From: Gnetum montanum
Taxonomy: Eukaryota; Streptophyta; Gnetopsida; Gnetales; Gnetaceae
NCBI GenBank assembly: GCA_015680685.1
Contig: MNCI01008880.1
Location: 1 to 64,000, forward strand
Direction: 5' to 3'
DNA length: 64,000 bases
Below are positions 20,850 to 33,469 of this stretch, in pieces. The notes beneath the pieces were generated by a model. It was given only the letters and a program-made list of their open reading frames with translations, ran no database searches and was not told the origin of the DNA. The stretch's first letter is position 1; each line of letters opens with the position of its first letter. A program made the position numbers and the translations under genes.

Positions 20850-23790
20850 GGAGAGCATATCCTCTCATGATATGAAAATGGTTGAGAAGATCAAACAGTC
20901 CCAAGCGGTGGAGGTTCTTGAGGTTCTAAAGGACCTTCACCAACTTCAAGCGCATGTGGTGGCTGAGGCAACTGTGGTTGTCTTGTTGCAACTGTTACCT
21001 CTACTGGAAGGTAAAAAAACATACAATAATGCCTACATCTTCTCCTCCTTACTCCAAGATCATTCATAGTCCATGTGGCATTGTCGATGTGGGCTAGAAT
21101 GGAAATATCCCCTGGATATAGCTTTACTGGGAATAGCTCCTTGACATTGATGAACTAGGTATTGAATTGTTTGCATTCGACAGCAAATGCCCTAACTACA
21201 TTTTGTAGCTCCTAGTAGTCATTCATTCTTTTGGTTAGGCTCTTGGCAATGGATCTTTGATCAGTATATTTACCCTTGAGAACCTTGAGTTTAGTGTTTG
21301 CCTTTGCAAGCTTTTTCTTGGTGTCCTTGTGGTGCTTAAATGCGACCTCATACAACAAGTATGAGTTGACCACCTACTTTTCTAGTTCTAACTATAGTCG
21401 TCTGATAGTTAACATAGCTAGGCTTGTGTACTAAAGATTGGTAAGCTCCATATATTCATTCATCTTCTCTATCTGCAACTCCTTCAGGTGAATTTCTACT
21501 TTATTGTATTGATCAATCCCATCAATGGTGGGTTGCCATAATTTGCATCCTTGTTGGAATTACTAGAAGGTCTTGTTCACCTTTTCCTTCATCACTTGAA
21601 TGCGTTTCTCATTTATTTTCTTTTGTAGGCTAACATGATCTCTGTAGTGATCTTTAACTCTTTTAAATTTGAGAGCCTTTGATTTCTAGGTAGCTACTTT
21701 TGTTGCAATCTTTTGGCAAAGGGCATAGACCTCCTCCATGGAGAGGTTTCTGCTCTTAGCTGCCAATCTTCTTAACTTTGTATTTGCTTTGGCTAGTTGC
21801 TCTTACTATTGATGGATAAAATTAGTCAACTATTGTTTATGCACATCAATGTTTCATAGGTGATGATTTTCTGTGATTAGCTACACATTTTCCAGGTGGG
21901 TCAAATCCAAGGCCTTCTAAATTTTATGTTGGATTCCCTCTACCAAGGATCGGTAGAACATCATCGTCTCCATTGCACCCTCAACCCCTTTCAACTTGGT
22001 ATGAATCTATTCAAGAGCTTCATCTCTTCTTAATGCTAGGTTGAGAAATGCAGGGTCAGCAATCTAGGCTCTTAGTTTAGCAACTTTTGTAGCCAAGCAT
22101 TCATTTAGCTCCTTGGCTATTTTGTGTTTCCCTTTCAAAATAATATTCTTGCCCCTTACCTCTAGTAGCTCTCACTAGGTTGCAGCTATATTATCTGAAA
22201 GCTTAAAGACATCCAAACATGGTTGCTTGATTCCTATGACTCGATCTAACAATTGTTCATGTTGTGCTCCATTTAATCTACTTCATATGGTTCATATGGA
22301 TGTTTGCACATCTTTAAATGCAATGACATCTAGTATAGATACTATAGATGCATTGAGTGTTTTGGTGATTTTGTCAGCAACCATCTTAGCTACTATTTTT
22401 TGCCCTGGGTGTTGCATCACTAGTACTGTTGCCTCCTTACCCTCCTCTAAGCATATTGAAAAGGTCATAGCATTCCCAGAAATATCTAAGAGTTGCTACT
22501 ATTCTAAGAGAGGTACCGTTACCTCTCTGGCATCAAGATTTGACCTCATAGATAACTACATTCATTGGGTAGAGAAAATGGTTCCACCTTTCCCCATCAG
22601 GCTAATTATTTGGGCCACCTCATTTAGGTGACTCATTATGGGTCAATACATAGATGGATCTCCACCACTCATGCCTACCTATTACTCTTGCTCGTTCAAG
22701 AGCCATTCTCGATACTCCTGCAACCGTTGGAATGTTGTAGTGACATCTGACACTATTTTCTGAGTGGTAAGGGGAGATGGTGGCTATTGCTCCTCTTCTT
22801 AGATTATTATTGTAAGAGGTTTGTCCTTCATCATCTTTACCTAATTAGCGGTTGGAGTGCATCGAACAACATTATTATTGTAGCAAACTATTCCTCCCCT
22901 TCGACATAGTTTTCTGATGAGGCATGGGAAGGGGAATGCCTTGCTTCCATGTTCATTCTTCTTAAACTGCTTTTTCATCTTCAAATAGATTAGCTGTGGA
23001 AGGTTGACTAGGAATCTTCCATTCAGAGTAGCACACACATGGGTAGAAAAGGCAGTGATCTTGCTAGGCCTCATTGTGGGATTTAGGTGAAAGGTCGTAA
23101 TATTGTAATGAATTCCATCTATTGGTGTGAGCATGTCATAGTCCTTGCGATCAACATCATAGCACCATTGAATCCATTCCTTTTTGATGCTGGAATCTAC
23201 CTACATCAAAATCTTGATGACATTTTTCCTCATTTCAGGCAACCTAAGTGCCTCTACAATGGCTTGCATTAAGTAGGACATTGAAATGTCCTTGATCTTG
23301 ATCATTGAAGAACTAGCTTGCCTATTGTTCTAAAATAAGAACGTCTCTTCCATATACCACTCCTCGTTGGAAGTGATAATTGGCCACATGGGAGAGGCCT
23401 TTAGTTGGTCCTGTACCTCTTTAGGTGCTTACTCTAAGAAAGATCTAAAGTTCAACTCTTGAAGCACTATCTTCTAGACCTCCCTTGATTTGATTTGGTT
23501 CAGCTAGGCTTCCATCAAGGCAACCTCAAGGTTTGCTTGTTGAGCTAGTGCTTCTTCCTAATGGAAATGTTCTATTGCTACCACCTATTCTAGAATTTAA
23601 TGAATAGAGTCCACTTCGACCTCTTCCTTAAGAGGTCCTATGGCATGGGTTGTAATTATTTCTTCCTAGGTTGGTTCTTGGCCCCTTCCCATTCTTGGTC
23701 ATTTTCCCTTGGTTGAGATGGTCCTCCTTCTTATGTGTGTTTGCCTTTTGGTGCCATCTACTATCACAACACATTTGTGGATTAGTAGAT
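20850..23790 (-). pseudogene. E3 extra ORF downstream of integrase (about 970 codons), function unknown
   Basis: A single minus-strand frame runs from about 23790 to 20850 without a net frameshift; I checked the phase at 23134, 21985 and 20938. It is broken by about 40 stop codons, roughly two thirds TAG by hand count. The N-terminal third has KIKDISMSYLMQAIVEALRLP (about 23275-23320 region), FHLNPTMRPSKI and FPFPCLIRKLCRRGGI (22880-22960). The last is reminiscent of the plant transposon-type domain found beside some gag genes (tentative). The middle and C-terminal parts are rich in Lys, Glu, Leu and Gln and look coiled-coil. The end is Pro-rich (PQPPHALEVGEGPLEPQEPPP). E1 and E5 have only about 160-270 bp at this place. 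It sits where Athila elements carry an env-like ORF, but I see no membrane segment. Confidence 0.6.
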
Positions 23791-25870
23791 ATAATGCGTA
23801 GCTTAAAATTTTTGGATACTGTATCTCGTTAATTAGTTACACTTGGCTACGATTGGACCATGGTAAATTGATTAATTTATTATTATTTTATTAGTTAATT
23901 AATTTTTTATTATAAGTATTATCGAGGCTCATTGGAAAGGTTTAACTCTTGTAATTTGATTTTTTAATGATAATTCCTTAGTTAAAATTTTGTAGGAGTT
24001 AGAAAAATGTCAAATTTTTTTTTGTCAAAAACAGCATGTTTGTAGCCCCCATGACTAAAGGCTTACCTTTGGAAGCTACAAGTCAAAGAACGGAGTGATT
24101 TTAATAAATGGTTAGAAAGTTATGGGCTCTGGAAGGTTCTAGGCTTTGAAAATTGCAAAAACTCCTTGGACATTTGTGAGCCAATGAGAAAATTTCTAAG
24201 AAGGGTAGTGCATTTATATAGTATATTTGTGTTACGTCGATGGGGCCACATATACGAGGCTTCATATACACATGGACTTTGTCGACAAGGCCCTGTTTAT
24301 GGGATCTGTAAACAAAATTTTCAAACTTGAATATTTGGAAAAATACAAGGAATTTTTGAATGAATTTGGGGTCCATGGAGTCCTAGAATCCCAAGAATAT
24401 GATGAAAGCATCGAAGAGGATCTTTGAAAGCTCAAAAATTTAAAAAATTGATGGAGAATATTTGAATTAAAGAAAATTATTAAAGGAGCACATGGTCGGA
24501 TGCAAAAGATGGATGCATGAAAGATTCTGATTACAATAATATCTAAGGATAAGATTTTTAATGAACCCAACCAAGAGGCATGTAAGTGGATCCTCTCCAT
24601 AACAACACATGCCCTGTTTACCCTTGCATAACCTTAACCTAAGGAGTACATGGGCCCCATAATTGATTAATGGTTTATGAAAGTTAAGGACCAAAACCCA
24701 GAACATTCAACCAAAGAATTCAAGTACGTTAGGCAAAGAAACTGAATAAGAACAAGGACACCAGTAGTTAGGTGAGTTATGGGCAACATGGATGGATGAT
24801 GGAGAAGGTGGAATGGAGTTCCAAATTGAGATCATAAGAAGTCCTTTGTGGATTTGTAATTAAATGACCTAAGAAGATTCATGCTTAGTCTGGACCAAAA
24901 CCAATTGCTTTGAGTGACTTTGCATCACCACTCTAAGACTAATCCACCCCCCTAAGACATAAGAGTGCTTCCATAGAACAACCACCATTCTCTAAAGAGA
25001 AGAAAAGAGAAATAGGAAGTGAGAGAGGGCCTTAGTTAGAGGGGACCGTCAGGCACGGGTAACATGTCTTTCTAGTTCCATAACAATTGCTTGTAGCCCA
25101 TTCATTTGTCTAAGGGGTGTGCTTTGAATTCCCATAATGTTTTTTTTCTTTTATTTTTGTTTGTTTGTTTGTTTTTTCTTTTTTCTTTTTGGAATTTTTG
25201 AATGGGAACCATACCATGCAAAGACTTATTCCACTTCCTATTATTGGTTAACATGGAACGGTAAGAAATCCATGAAAATACTCATGCACTGAAGTAAGTA
25301 GAAGAGTACAAAGAGTATTCAGTTCCCTTGAAGTCACACCTTGTGCAAACCGTTGAATCCTTCCTAATTCTGGAAATCACCAAGGTCACAAATTTATTAA
25401 AGGTTTATTTAATGAAAGGGACCTCAAATTTCCAAAACAAGAAAAACCATAAAGTTTGTGGATGGGTGGATGACATGGACTCATTACCTATTCCATGAGA
25501 AATAAATCATGTCTTAGCCATGGATACAAAAATTCAAAAATAGAAACCAGACATTAGCAAACAAAATCATTAAGCGTAAACCACCATTAGCAATAGCTAC
25601 AACACCACTGTGTCCTATTGGCACAAAGCACATTTATTAACAAAAATTAGAAAATCATACTAAAATTAAATAAAAAAAGGGAAAATATATAAGAAAGTGT
25701 AAAATATTCAATAAAACTTTAAATGTACTAACAATGGTGTAAAACAAAAAATGTTGTAAAATAGAAAAAAGTTTTAAAATTAAAAAGGTATAAAATAAAT
25801 AATTTGCAAAAAATAAAAATGTATAAAATAAAATGTAGAAAAAATAAGGAACCATGTATATGGTTAGCAT
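23791..25870 (-). other. E3 noncoding tract between integrase and extra ORF
   Basis: It aligns with E5 (44980-46690) and E1 (610-2170). It contains the conserved AGAAAGACATGTTACCC motif (minus strand, about 25050-25076) and the GTGTGCTTTGAATTCCCAT stem-loop with a long T-run (25110-25230). The ATCTCC/GGAGAT hairpin lies next to the integrase end (25878-25912). AT-rich with no coding signal. Confidence 0.65.
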
Positions 25871-27120
25871 GGATGGCCATCTCCCCCATGATTGAGTTGG
25901 AAGGAGGAGATCCAAAAAATTGAGCATGGTTATCTATCCATTGAGGTATTTGTTGTACTAGCTCACTTGGGCTCTTGGAAAGGATTTACCTATTGGATGT
26001 TCACCAACTACTTCTTTTCTAGGCTTTCAAATTTGTATATGATCATGTCCCCAGAAGGAAATATTTCATCAATTATCTAATGCCCCTTCCATAATGTTTG
26101 GAATTTGGTTTTTTGAGGAACATGTGTGGGGTTCTAGTAGATTACCTTACCTCTAGGTTGAAGTTTGATGCTTCTAATTCTTAGGTCATGTCATTGTTTG
26201 TTAAATGCCTTGTGCACTTCATTCAAGAATAGGGCTACCAATTGATTTTCGTCTAGCACATTTAGGTTTATTAGTATTTCTTTTTATCCCAGACTTAGGT
26301 CAAGGTCTAGGTCATAGGCTATTGAGAGTATACGAAGCTCAGATTGAATTGGGAGTGTTGGAAGTTTTTTATACATCAACTCATAGGCATAGTAGCCAAT
26401 AGAGAGTTTCCATGTTAAGTGGTAGGCCTAAAGGGCATTGTTCAGTTTCATGCTCCAGTCTCTCTTATATTTGCTAATAGTTGTTGTTAGGATCTTCATG
26501 ACCTTCCTATTGGTAACCTCTACTTGACCATTGGCTTGGGGGTGGTAGGGTGTTGTTAATTTATGTTCAACCCCCAAGCGTTACATGAGTTTGTGAAAAG
26601 TAGCATTTGTAAAATGGGTTTTGTTGTCAAAAATTAGTGCGCTTGGCATCCCAAACCTATTCATAATAGTTTGTTATACAAACTGCACAGTAGTGGATGA
26701 TGTATAGTTGATGACAGCTACTGCTTCTATCCATTTTGTGCAGTAATCAATGGTGACAATTATATATGCCTTTCCATTTGACATGGGTGTGATGGGGCCA
26801 TTGAAGTTGATGCTCCATATGTTGAAGGGTTCTAGTGGTTAAATCCATTATTGAGGATCCTCCATTTGTGTTGTCATCCCACCAATTGATTGATAGTATT
26901 CATAGGATTAGATAAATTGGTAAGCATCCCTGAAGATTGTGGGATAATAGTATCCTACCATCAGGATTCTTATGGTCATGCATCTCCTTGCATATTGGCC
27001 TCTGCAAGGTCCTTCATGAGCATCCAGGAGAACATGCAATTGATTCACATCAGGGACACACCAATGAACTAGGCCATCGGTGCACACCTTATAAAGGTGT
27101 TTATTGATTTCCATGAAGCA
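25871..27120 (-). pseudogene. E3 integrase (degenerate)
   Basis: The zinc region is open at 26908-27174, with HLYKVCTDGLVHWCVPDVN-type text and DAHEGPC. The Glu motif PYHPQANGQVEVTN is at about 26515-26560, in frame with Gln codons intact. The SPYELMY-type segment (about 26360-26400) and a KRTW/GPY region near 26100 are damaged by stops. The order is the same as in E1. Confidence 0.8.
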
Positions 27121-28560
27121 TTGGCCTAATGAAGAAACTATTGTTTCTTCCTCTAATCCAAAATCTTGTGGCATTCTTGAGTGAGAAGATAAGTGAGGAT
27201 GCCATCATACCATTAAAATTCTGTGTGCATATGTTCATTAATTACACCAGCAAAGAGGAGTTCATCTGGGAATTGATTAGAGAGTGGGCTCTCTTCCTCT
27301 TTGTCATCCCATCGTAACCAAGAGAGATGGTTAGAGATCACATTCTTAGTTCACTTTTGATCTACCATTATAAGATTGAATTCCTACAAGATCACCCACC
27401 ACTGTATGACATGGGGGCTCACTGTTGACTTATTCATGAGGAAGGGAATGGCACTATGGTCAATGTGCACAAAAACTTTATATCCAAGCACATAATGCCT
27501 AAAATTTTCCAAAGCATACACCACTACCATTAGTTCTTTCTTTGTTGTGGTGTAATTCAACTGTGTGCCCAAAATGCTTCTTGTTGTCCAATTATGTAAG
27601 TATGGCTCCCAAGGCATAATTTAATGCATTTGTCATGATATGAAACATTTTAGACCAATCAGGTGCTCAAGAGTTGGAGTCTCTACAAGCTTCTACTTGA
27701 GGCTTTGGAATGTCTTTTCACATTCCTTTGTCTAGATGAATGGAGCATCTTTCTTTGTTAGCTCAAGCAATGGTTTTGCAATCTTAGAGAAATTCTCTAT
27801 GAATTACCAGTAGTTGCCAATGTGTCCAAGGAATGACCAAACATCTTTAATAGTTTCTAGTTGACAACTTATTCCTTGGATGATTCTTATTTTTTAGGAT
27901 TCACCTCAATCCCTACTTGAGAAATTCTATGCCCTAGTACAATGCCTTCTTGGACCATGAGAAGGCTCTTCTTCCAATTAAGCCAAAGGTTTGTTTTCAA
28001 ACATCATTTGAGTACTTTCTCAAGGTGGTTCAAGGCTTGCTCGAGTGTAGAACTATAAGTGGAGAAGTTATCCATGAAGACTTCCACTTCACTACCAATT
28101 TGCTATTGAAAGATGCTTAAGACTAGGCATTGGAAAGTGATAGGAGCATTGCACAGACAAAAAGACATCTTTCAATATGCAAAATTTTCCCATAGACTTG
28201 TGAATGTTGTTTTGGCCTGGTCTTCTGGTGCAATCTAGATTTGGTTATAACCACTATAACCATCTAGAAAGTTGTAATAGAAATGCCCAGATATGGTATC
28301 CAACACTTGATTAATGAATGACAACAAAAAATGATCTTTAAATTTTGCAATGTTTAATAGCCTGAAGTTGATACAAATCCATCACTTGCCACCTCTCTTT
28401 GGCACTATCACAAGTGGGCAAATCCACTCGCTATCTACAATGGGGTAGATGAACCCTACCTTAAGGAGTTACTTGATCTCCTCTTTGACGATTTGCTTCA
28501 ATTTTTGATTCAACCACTATTATGGTTGCCTCCTTGGATTCATGGATGGAACAGTATAAA
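27121..28560 (-). pseudogene. E3 reverse transcriptase and RNase H (degenerate)
   Basis: RNase H landmarks at 27384-27617 are QLNYTTTKKELMVVVYALE and FRHYVLGYKVFVHIDHSA. The RT catalytic box reads VFMDNFSTY (about 28055-28085), with the second Asp changed to Asn. A TAG at 28103-28105 replaces the middle of a Gln triplet that E5 keeps as CAG. Another TAG at 27693-27695 is in LK*KLVE, as in E1 and E2. The fingers segment near 28200-28450 is recognisable but frameshifted. Confidence 0.82.
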
Positions 28561-29470
28561 TATGGTGCTGGCATATCCATGGATCAATTCCAGTGAGTTT
28601 AGGATATGACTAGACAAAGGCTATTGGCCATTTGTTAACCACTTTCAATAGTTTTTCTTTTTTCTTGGGAGCAAGTTTGGCATTAAGTATGATCTGCTTG
28701 TCATTTTTCAAGAATGCATATTCCAGGCCAACAGGTAGAAATTCTTAAGGATCTCTAACTCTCCCCAATTGGTATCATCATTTGCATTATTAGAGAGTTG
28801 GTAATGGACTTGCTCTGGTTTATCCATGCCTTCAACATAGGCACATGTTAGGCTCTTAGTAGGTTTCATGCAAAGTATGCTACTTCCAAGATCCATTGTT
28901 AGTCATTGAGTGCTCTCCTATTTTGTGACTTCTACATATAGGTAACTTTGAACTATAGATTCATCGATAAGCTGTCTGCATGATTTAATGGATGTGCTCT
29001 TGATAGACCAAAGTTTCTGCACGCAATTACACCCTGCATTGCTATACGCGATGCATGGAACTTGCTTCTTTTGATTTTTCCAAATGCATTTTCCTTAGAT
29101 ATTTCTAGGTAAACATCTCTGATGCCCATTCTCACATCAACAACGCTTAGCCATGCCCTCCTCATAATGATTGGAAAGTTCCCCTTACAATTCTCAACCT
29201 TGATTACTAAGAAATCGATAGGATAAGACCACCCACAAATAGTGATTACAATGTCTTCTACAAATTCCAATGGAATAATAATGGACTAGCCTACTAATGC
29301 TAATTGGATATTACTGTTCTTGAGAGAAAACAAGTTCTAGGAAGTATACATCTCATGAGGAATTAAGTTAACACCAAACCTTGAATCAAAAAGAGCTTTA
29401 CGTGGTTCATTCCTAGCAAGCTGTAAATAAATAAGAGGACTTCTAAGATTAGCTAATTTCTTGGTAAGGT
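28561..29470 (-). pseudogene. E3 protease and linker (degenerate)
   Basis: The 28953-29270 frame reads VEDIVITICGWSYPIDFLVIK, PIIMRRAWLSVVDVRMGIRDV and LEISKENAFGKI, colinear with E1 and E5. The active site upstream (about 29375-29400) reads F-D-S-R in place of L-D-S-G, so the conserved Gly is lost. The linker towards RT is at 28570-28900. Confidence 0.75.
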
Positions 29471-32042
29471 TGCTAGCCTAGATCCAATCAGATACAGCAT
29501 GAGCAAGCATAACAATATGTATTTTGGATAGTATTTGGTTTGAAAAGTTTTTGATGGAATGGTTTGTAAAGGATGAGGTAGGAGTAAGGTGACTAACCAC
29601 CTAAGTTTGTGAGGGCTTAGTAGGGCTGTTGGGTCAAAAAAATGGTCTTTTATGGAGATGAGGTTCCAAACCACTTGGTTGATTAGTTGGTTTTAAATTG
29701 ATGACCCTGGTAGCATTGCGTTACTACGACTAGGCTGGAATTTCACCATGCATGGATGGAGAAAGTGGTAGCTATGTTGAGGATGGAGGAACAAGTGTAG
29801 GAACATGAGGAAGATAAGAATGAAATGTGGTATCCCTCTTGGAATATGAAGAATGAGTTCTATAGTATTCAAAAGAATAGTAGTGATGTTGGAAAGCAGA
29901 AATGTGACTTAAAGAGTCACATGGAAACAAAGGTTGCTGAACATAATACCCATATGGATCTAGTTGTTTACAAGGGTACTGCTACCTTGGTGGTGGCATC
30001 TCCCACAAATGTGGGTGTTGCCACTATTGGTACTTTTCATACAATTTTGGTGGAGTTCCACTTGAACAATATTGTTGTTGTTGATGGAATTACCTAGGAT
30101 TGCCTTGAGGATAATGCAGTCTTCTAGGTGTTTGTCTTTTTTCTAGTCATGGATTCAGAGCATACACCCCAGACTCCTATAAGTGTGACATGATAGGACA
30201 ACATCCCTTAGGTTGTTCATATTGGTAGATGTCACACACACCATCATCATTTGATTTAGTTTTCAAAATTTTCTCTATGGTAGGAATCTTGCCCTTATCC
30301 CTTTGATTGACACAATCAGCTTCCTTTCACCTCCTATGGTCATAATCACTACTTTGTTCTTTGGACTCTTTAGCAATTTTTAGAATAGCTTGAAATATAT
30401 TGTCCATAGACTCCCACAACTAATCTATCTTAGTCAAAATTTTAGAGGTAAATTTTTGAATCAGTAAGGTTTTTTGATTCACCACCTCTTCAAGTGGTGA
30501 TTCCTCTTCACTATCACAAAATTAGACCTCCCTTTTTCTAATGGAAGGATCCCTGTTATATTTCTTAACACTTTCTAATTATCCCAACTCTTATTCTTCT
30601 TTTGCTACTTACTTGATCAACCTTTGGATTTGATGGGCTCTTAACTCTAATAGTCTTCCTTGGGCATAGATCCCAAGAGTTCTTCTCATTTTAAAGCAAA
30701 GCTCATCTATGATGTGGCAAAGTTGTTCTTGCTAAGAGTAACCATGGCTAGGGCATCAATGTAATAAGGAATAATATCTACCCATGGCGACATCCAAGGA
30801 CTCATGTATTTCTTGTTTCCACCCTTAGATTTACCTTGTCAGATTAGATACTTGAGTGTACATTTGATACTTGTTGTGGAATAGTTCAAGCATTGTACTC
30901 CATTTATGGATTGATTCTAGCTCCAAGGACCAATACAAGCTTTCTACTTCTTTGATGAGTGTCCTCAGAAATAACTTAAGCTTTTGCCAATTTTTTTCTA
31001 TGTTTTATAAGGAATAGGCATTTTGAAAAGCCTAAAGATGATTTTGTGGATTGGAGTTATATCCCCCCTCAAACTTGGGGATGTTGTTCATATCCAATCG
31101 CTTGATCCTTCTAGCTTTCACATGCCTTGTTAGAATTCTCACTATCTCTATGATGTTTAGCATGCTTTAGGTGGCAAGTAAACGTTCATTGTAGCCATGA
31201 TCTTAGTGTGTATAATACCCTCTTCTACCCCTTCATTCATGATGATGGACCTCTCTTAAATGCCTATGCCCTAGATCTTGACTTGCCCAATGGTCCCTAT
31301 GATCATCTTGGTCTCATCGATCACCTCCATCATGATTGCATCTCCTACAATTGTGTTTAGAGATAGAAGAGGAAGAAGAAGATAATGAAGATGAAGAGGA
31401 AGGAGGACTAGCATCATCACAGTGCCTGCCACTCCCTCTTTAGTGGGCGCAACCACAATCATGATCATACTACTTACCCGCATCCCTACCATGACTCCTC
31501 TTCTTGGATCCTCATTTGTCATGGGATCCATTCTTACCAAAACCAAGATTATGTATAGTGGACTGAAAGTTTTAGTTTTGATTTCCTTCACCAAAGTCAA
31601 AGTGAGAAGTCTCTCTATATGGAAAAATCCCAAAGAAGGATTCTCCAACATATTTTTGGTACATCAGGAATGGAGAATCATTGGACTGCTTCCCCTTCAT
31701 TGATTCATAACACTGCTCTAGTTGTCGATCCCTTAGACATTTTGCATCGATCAGATGATAATCCCTAGCATTACTATCCTACAAAACATATTTAGCATGA
31801 AGCCCTTGGATGCCCAACCGCATAAGAGTTTGGTGGAGCATCACAAGAATGGATCGATCAGGCGGCAACACAATGTTTCCCTCCATGTCTCGCCATTGCA
31901 GTTGTTCATCTTGGTGTAGGACAAAGGTGAAATTGGGTACATGCTCATTAGCATGAGCATATATCACTTGTTATTGCTGGAGCACTTGTTGATTTACTCT
32001 ATCAAACTTGGATGGAGAATCACTTATGTGAGAAGAAGACAT
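29471..32042 (-). pseudogene. E3 gag (degenerate)
   Basis: The start is the ATG at 32042, 145 bp inside the primer site. It opens with MSSSHISDSPSKFD and continues through HVPNFTFVLHQDEQLQW and GNIVLPPDRSI (31779-31967), the N-terminal signature shared with E1. The capsid core lies around 30880-31000. The Cys/His motif (about 30170-30240) reads CDIYQYEQPKGCC with HL*ESGVYALNP. The second Cys is Tyr, the His is Gln, and a TAG replaces the conserved Gln. Confidence 0.78.
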
Positions 32043-32186
32043 CTTAGATTAGAAGACAAGAAATGTAGTGTACTTTCTTATAATTGTTGTAGTTATTTTG
32101 ATGTATGATATGAATTTAGGGTTCATTTAATTGATTTTAAATAAATTTTCACTAAGTCCTAGATAGCACACGTAACAAACTAAAGG

Positions 32187-32204
32187 TCCCCCACAATGAC
32201 ACTA
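32187..32204 (-). other. E3 primer binding site (decayed tRNA-Asp type)
   Basis: The minus strand reads TAGTGTCATTGTGGGGGA, one base inside the 5' LTR. It differs from the tRNA-Asp site at six places, five of them transitions. Position and spacing match E1. Confidence 0.75.
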
Positions 32205-32205
32205 A

Positions 32206-33086
32206 TGATTAGCGGTGAGTATGCCCTACACCCAACCATATGAATTACAAGTGTTCATGTGTAATCTAATCAAATTTTATGGACCTTAAGTTCCTAAGCA
32301 TGCTTGTTCTAGAAAGTGAAATCTAATCATGATGATTGTTGTCTTCCCAGCTACACTTGTGAAGCTTATTTGTATAGTTAAGTGTAATTGGGGCGCATGA
32401 TTTTTATTATTTTATATTTTATTCACCTACGATTGATAACAAGTTGAAACTCAATTTATTGACAAATTTAACTAATTTGATTGCTAATTAATAACTAACT
32501 GTACTAACATAAGCATCTGGTTCTGCTTTCTATACACATCCTGAATGCATACAACACTACTAGGCTACCGAGCATTAAGCATTGCTAGGATTACAAAGCA
32601 TTGTATGTTATGCTCGAAGTGGTTGTACTTATCTGTATAACATATTTAGCTTAATTAGTTAATTAATTAAATTCTTACTTATCTTAATTAATTCCATAAT
32701 TAATGAAAATGGTAAATGTAGAAATAAATCATTACTCTATTCCAAGTGTTGCAAGGTTTGATCAAAAGGCTCGTCTTTATTGTCATTCACAATGGTGTGC
32801 TCAGGTACATCAGTGCTTGAATAAAGATCCGTACACTTTCTGACTCCTATTGCAGGCACTCAAAAAATATTCTAACTCTCAAATGACAAAACTACAAGAG
32901 CTTTGCTAGAACTATGATAAGACTTGCCATAAACATGGAAAATGAGCATGTATTTATAGACTATATTGTGGAGTTGCGTCGATAGGGCCTCATAAACACA
33001 ACAAACACCATGTCGACATGGCCTCATTGATTGGGCAACACCACGTTGATGCTGGCCCATCGACATGATACTTTGACACTTCATCA
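32206..33086 (-). repeat. E3 5' LTR (881 bp)
   Basis: It begins TGATTAGCGGTGAG and ends CTTCATCA. The minus-strand TATA box is at 32951-32958. It aligns along its length with 19796-20642. It is followed by ACCAG, the decayed target duplication, and by TCATCA, the displaced end of the E2 LTR (33092-33097). Confidence 0.88.
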
Positions 33087-33469
33087 ACCAGTCATCACTT
33101 AGATATATATAGGTTAAGGATTTCAGCCACAAGGGTTTTAGCATTAATTTGAGGTAGCAAGGGGTCTAACATTGATATTACATGTAATGCTACCAGATTT
33201 AGTAGGTGATTCTTTACGTTGAACCATTACTTCTTTTCATTTCTATGAATTACCTAATGATTTATATGAATCCATTACTTAAGAAATTTCTAAATTGTAT
33301 TTTTATGCAAATTCTGGGTTATTTACCTCATACATTAAGTTTTTTGAATCATTTAAATTTGGTTTGAAAAGATTGTGGTTTGGATGCTATCCATGCTTTT
33401 TATTTGTCAAATTCATTTTTGTCGGTAGAATTTGCTGATTTGACAGTGGATTCTAAGGCCCTTAATATC

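Larger units (their letters stand above)
19796..33086 (-). mobile_element. E3: Athila-like element with an extra 3' ORF (13.3 kb)
   Basis: This is a complete LTR-to-LTR unit on the minus strand: 5' LTR 32206-33086, primer site, gag, PR, RT, RH, IN, noncoding tract, extra ORF, degenerate polypurine tract and 3' LTR 19796-20642. It is nested in the E2 3' LTR. Flanking pentamers are ATTGC (19791-19795) and ACCAG (33087-33091). The intact E4 LTR has ACCAC at that point, so both look like decayed copies of one target duplication. The LTRs differ visibly, roughly 15 percent by eye, which implies an old insertion. Confidence 0.88.
11850..33097 (+). mobile_element. E2: Athila-like element, 5' truncated, interrupted by E3
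   Basis: From 11892 the plus strand carries gag, PR, RT, RH and IN, then a noncoding tract, polypurine tract (18940-18950) and a 3' LTR (18951-19795). The last bases of that LTR (TCATCA, 33092-33097) were displaced 13.3 kb by the insertion of E3. No 5' LTR or primer site is visible upstream of gag, so the left end is lost. Its LTR is of a different subfamily from E1 and E3 but matches E4. Bases CTTAG at 33098-33102 are the candidate target duplication. Confidence 0.85.

Noticed and set aside
20850-23790. a viral-type envelope gene in E3
   Set aside because: The position fits an env-like ORF, but I see no signal peptide, no transmembrane segment and no Cys-rich ectodomain; the body is charged and coiled-coil-like.
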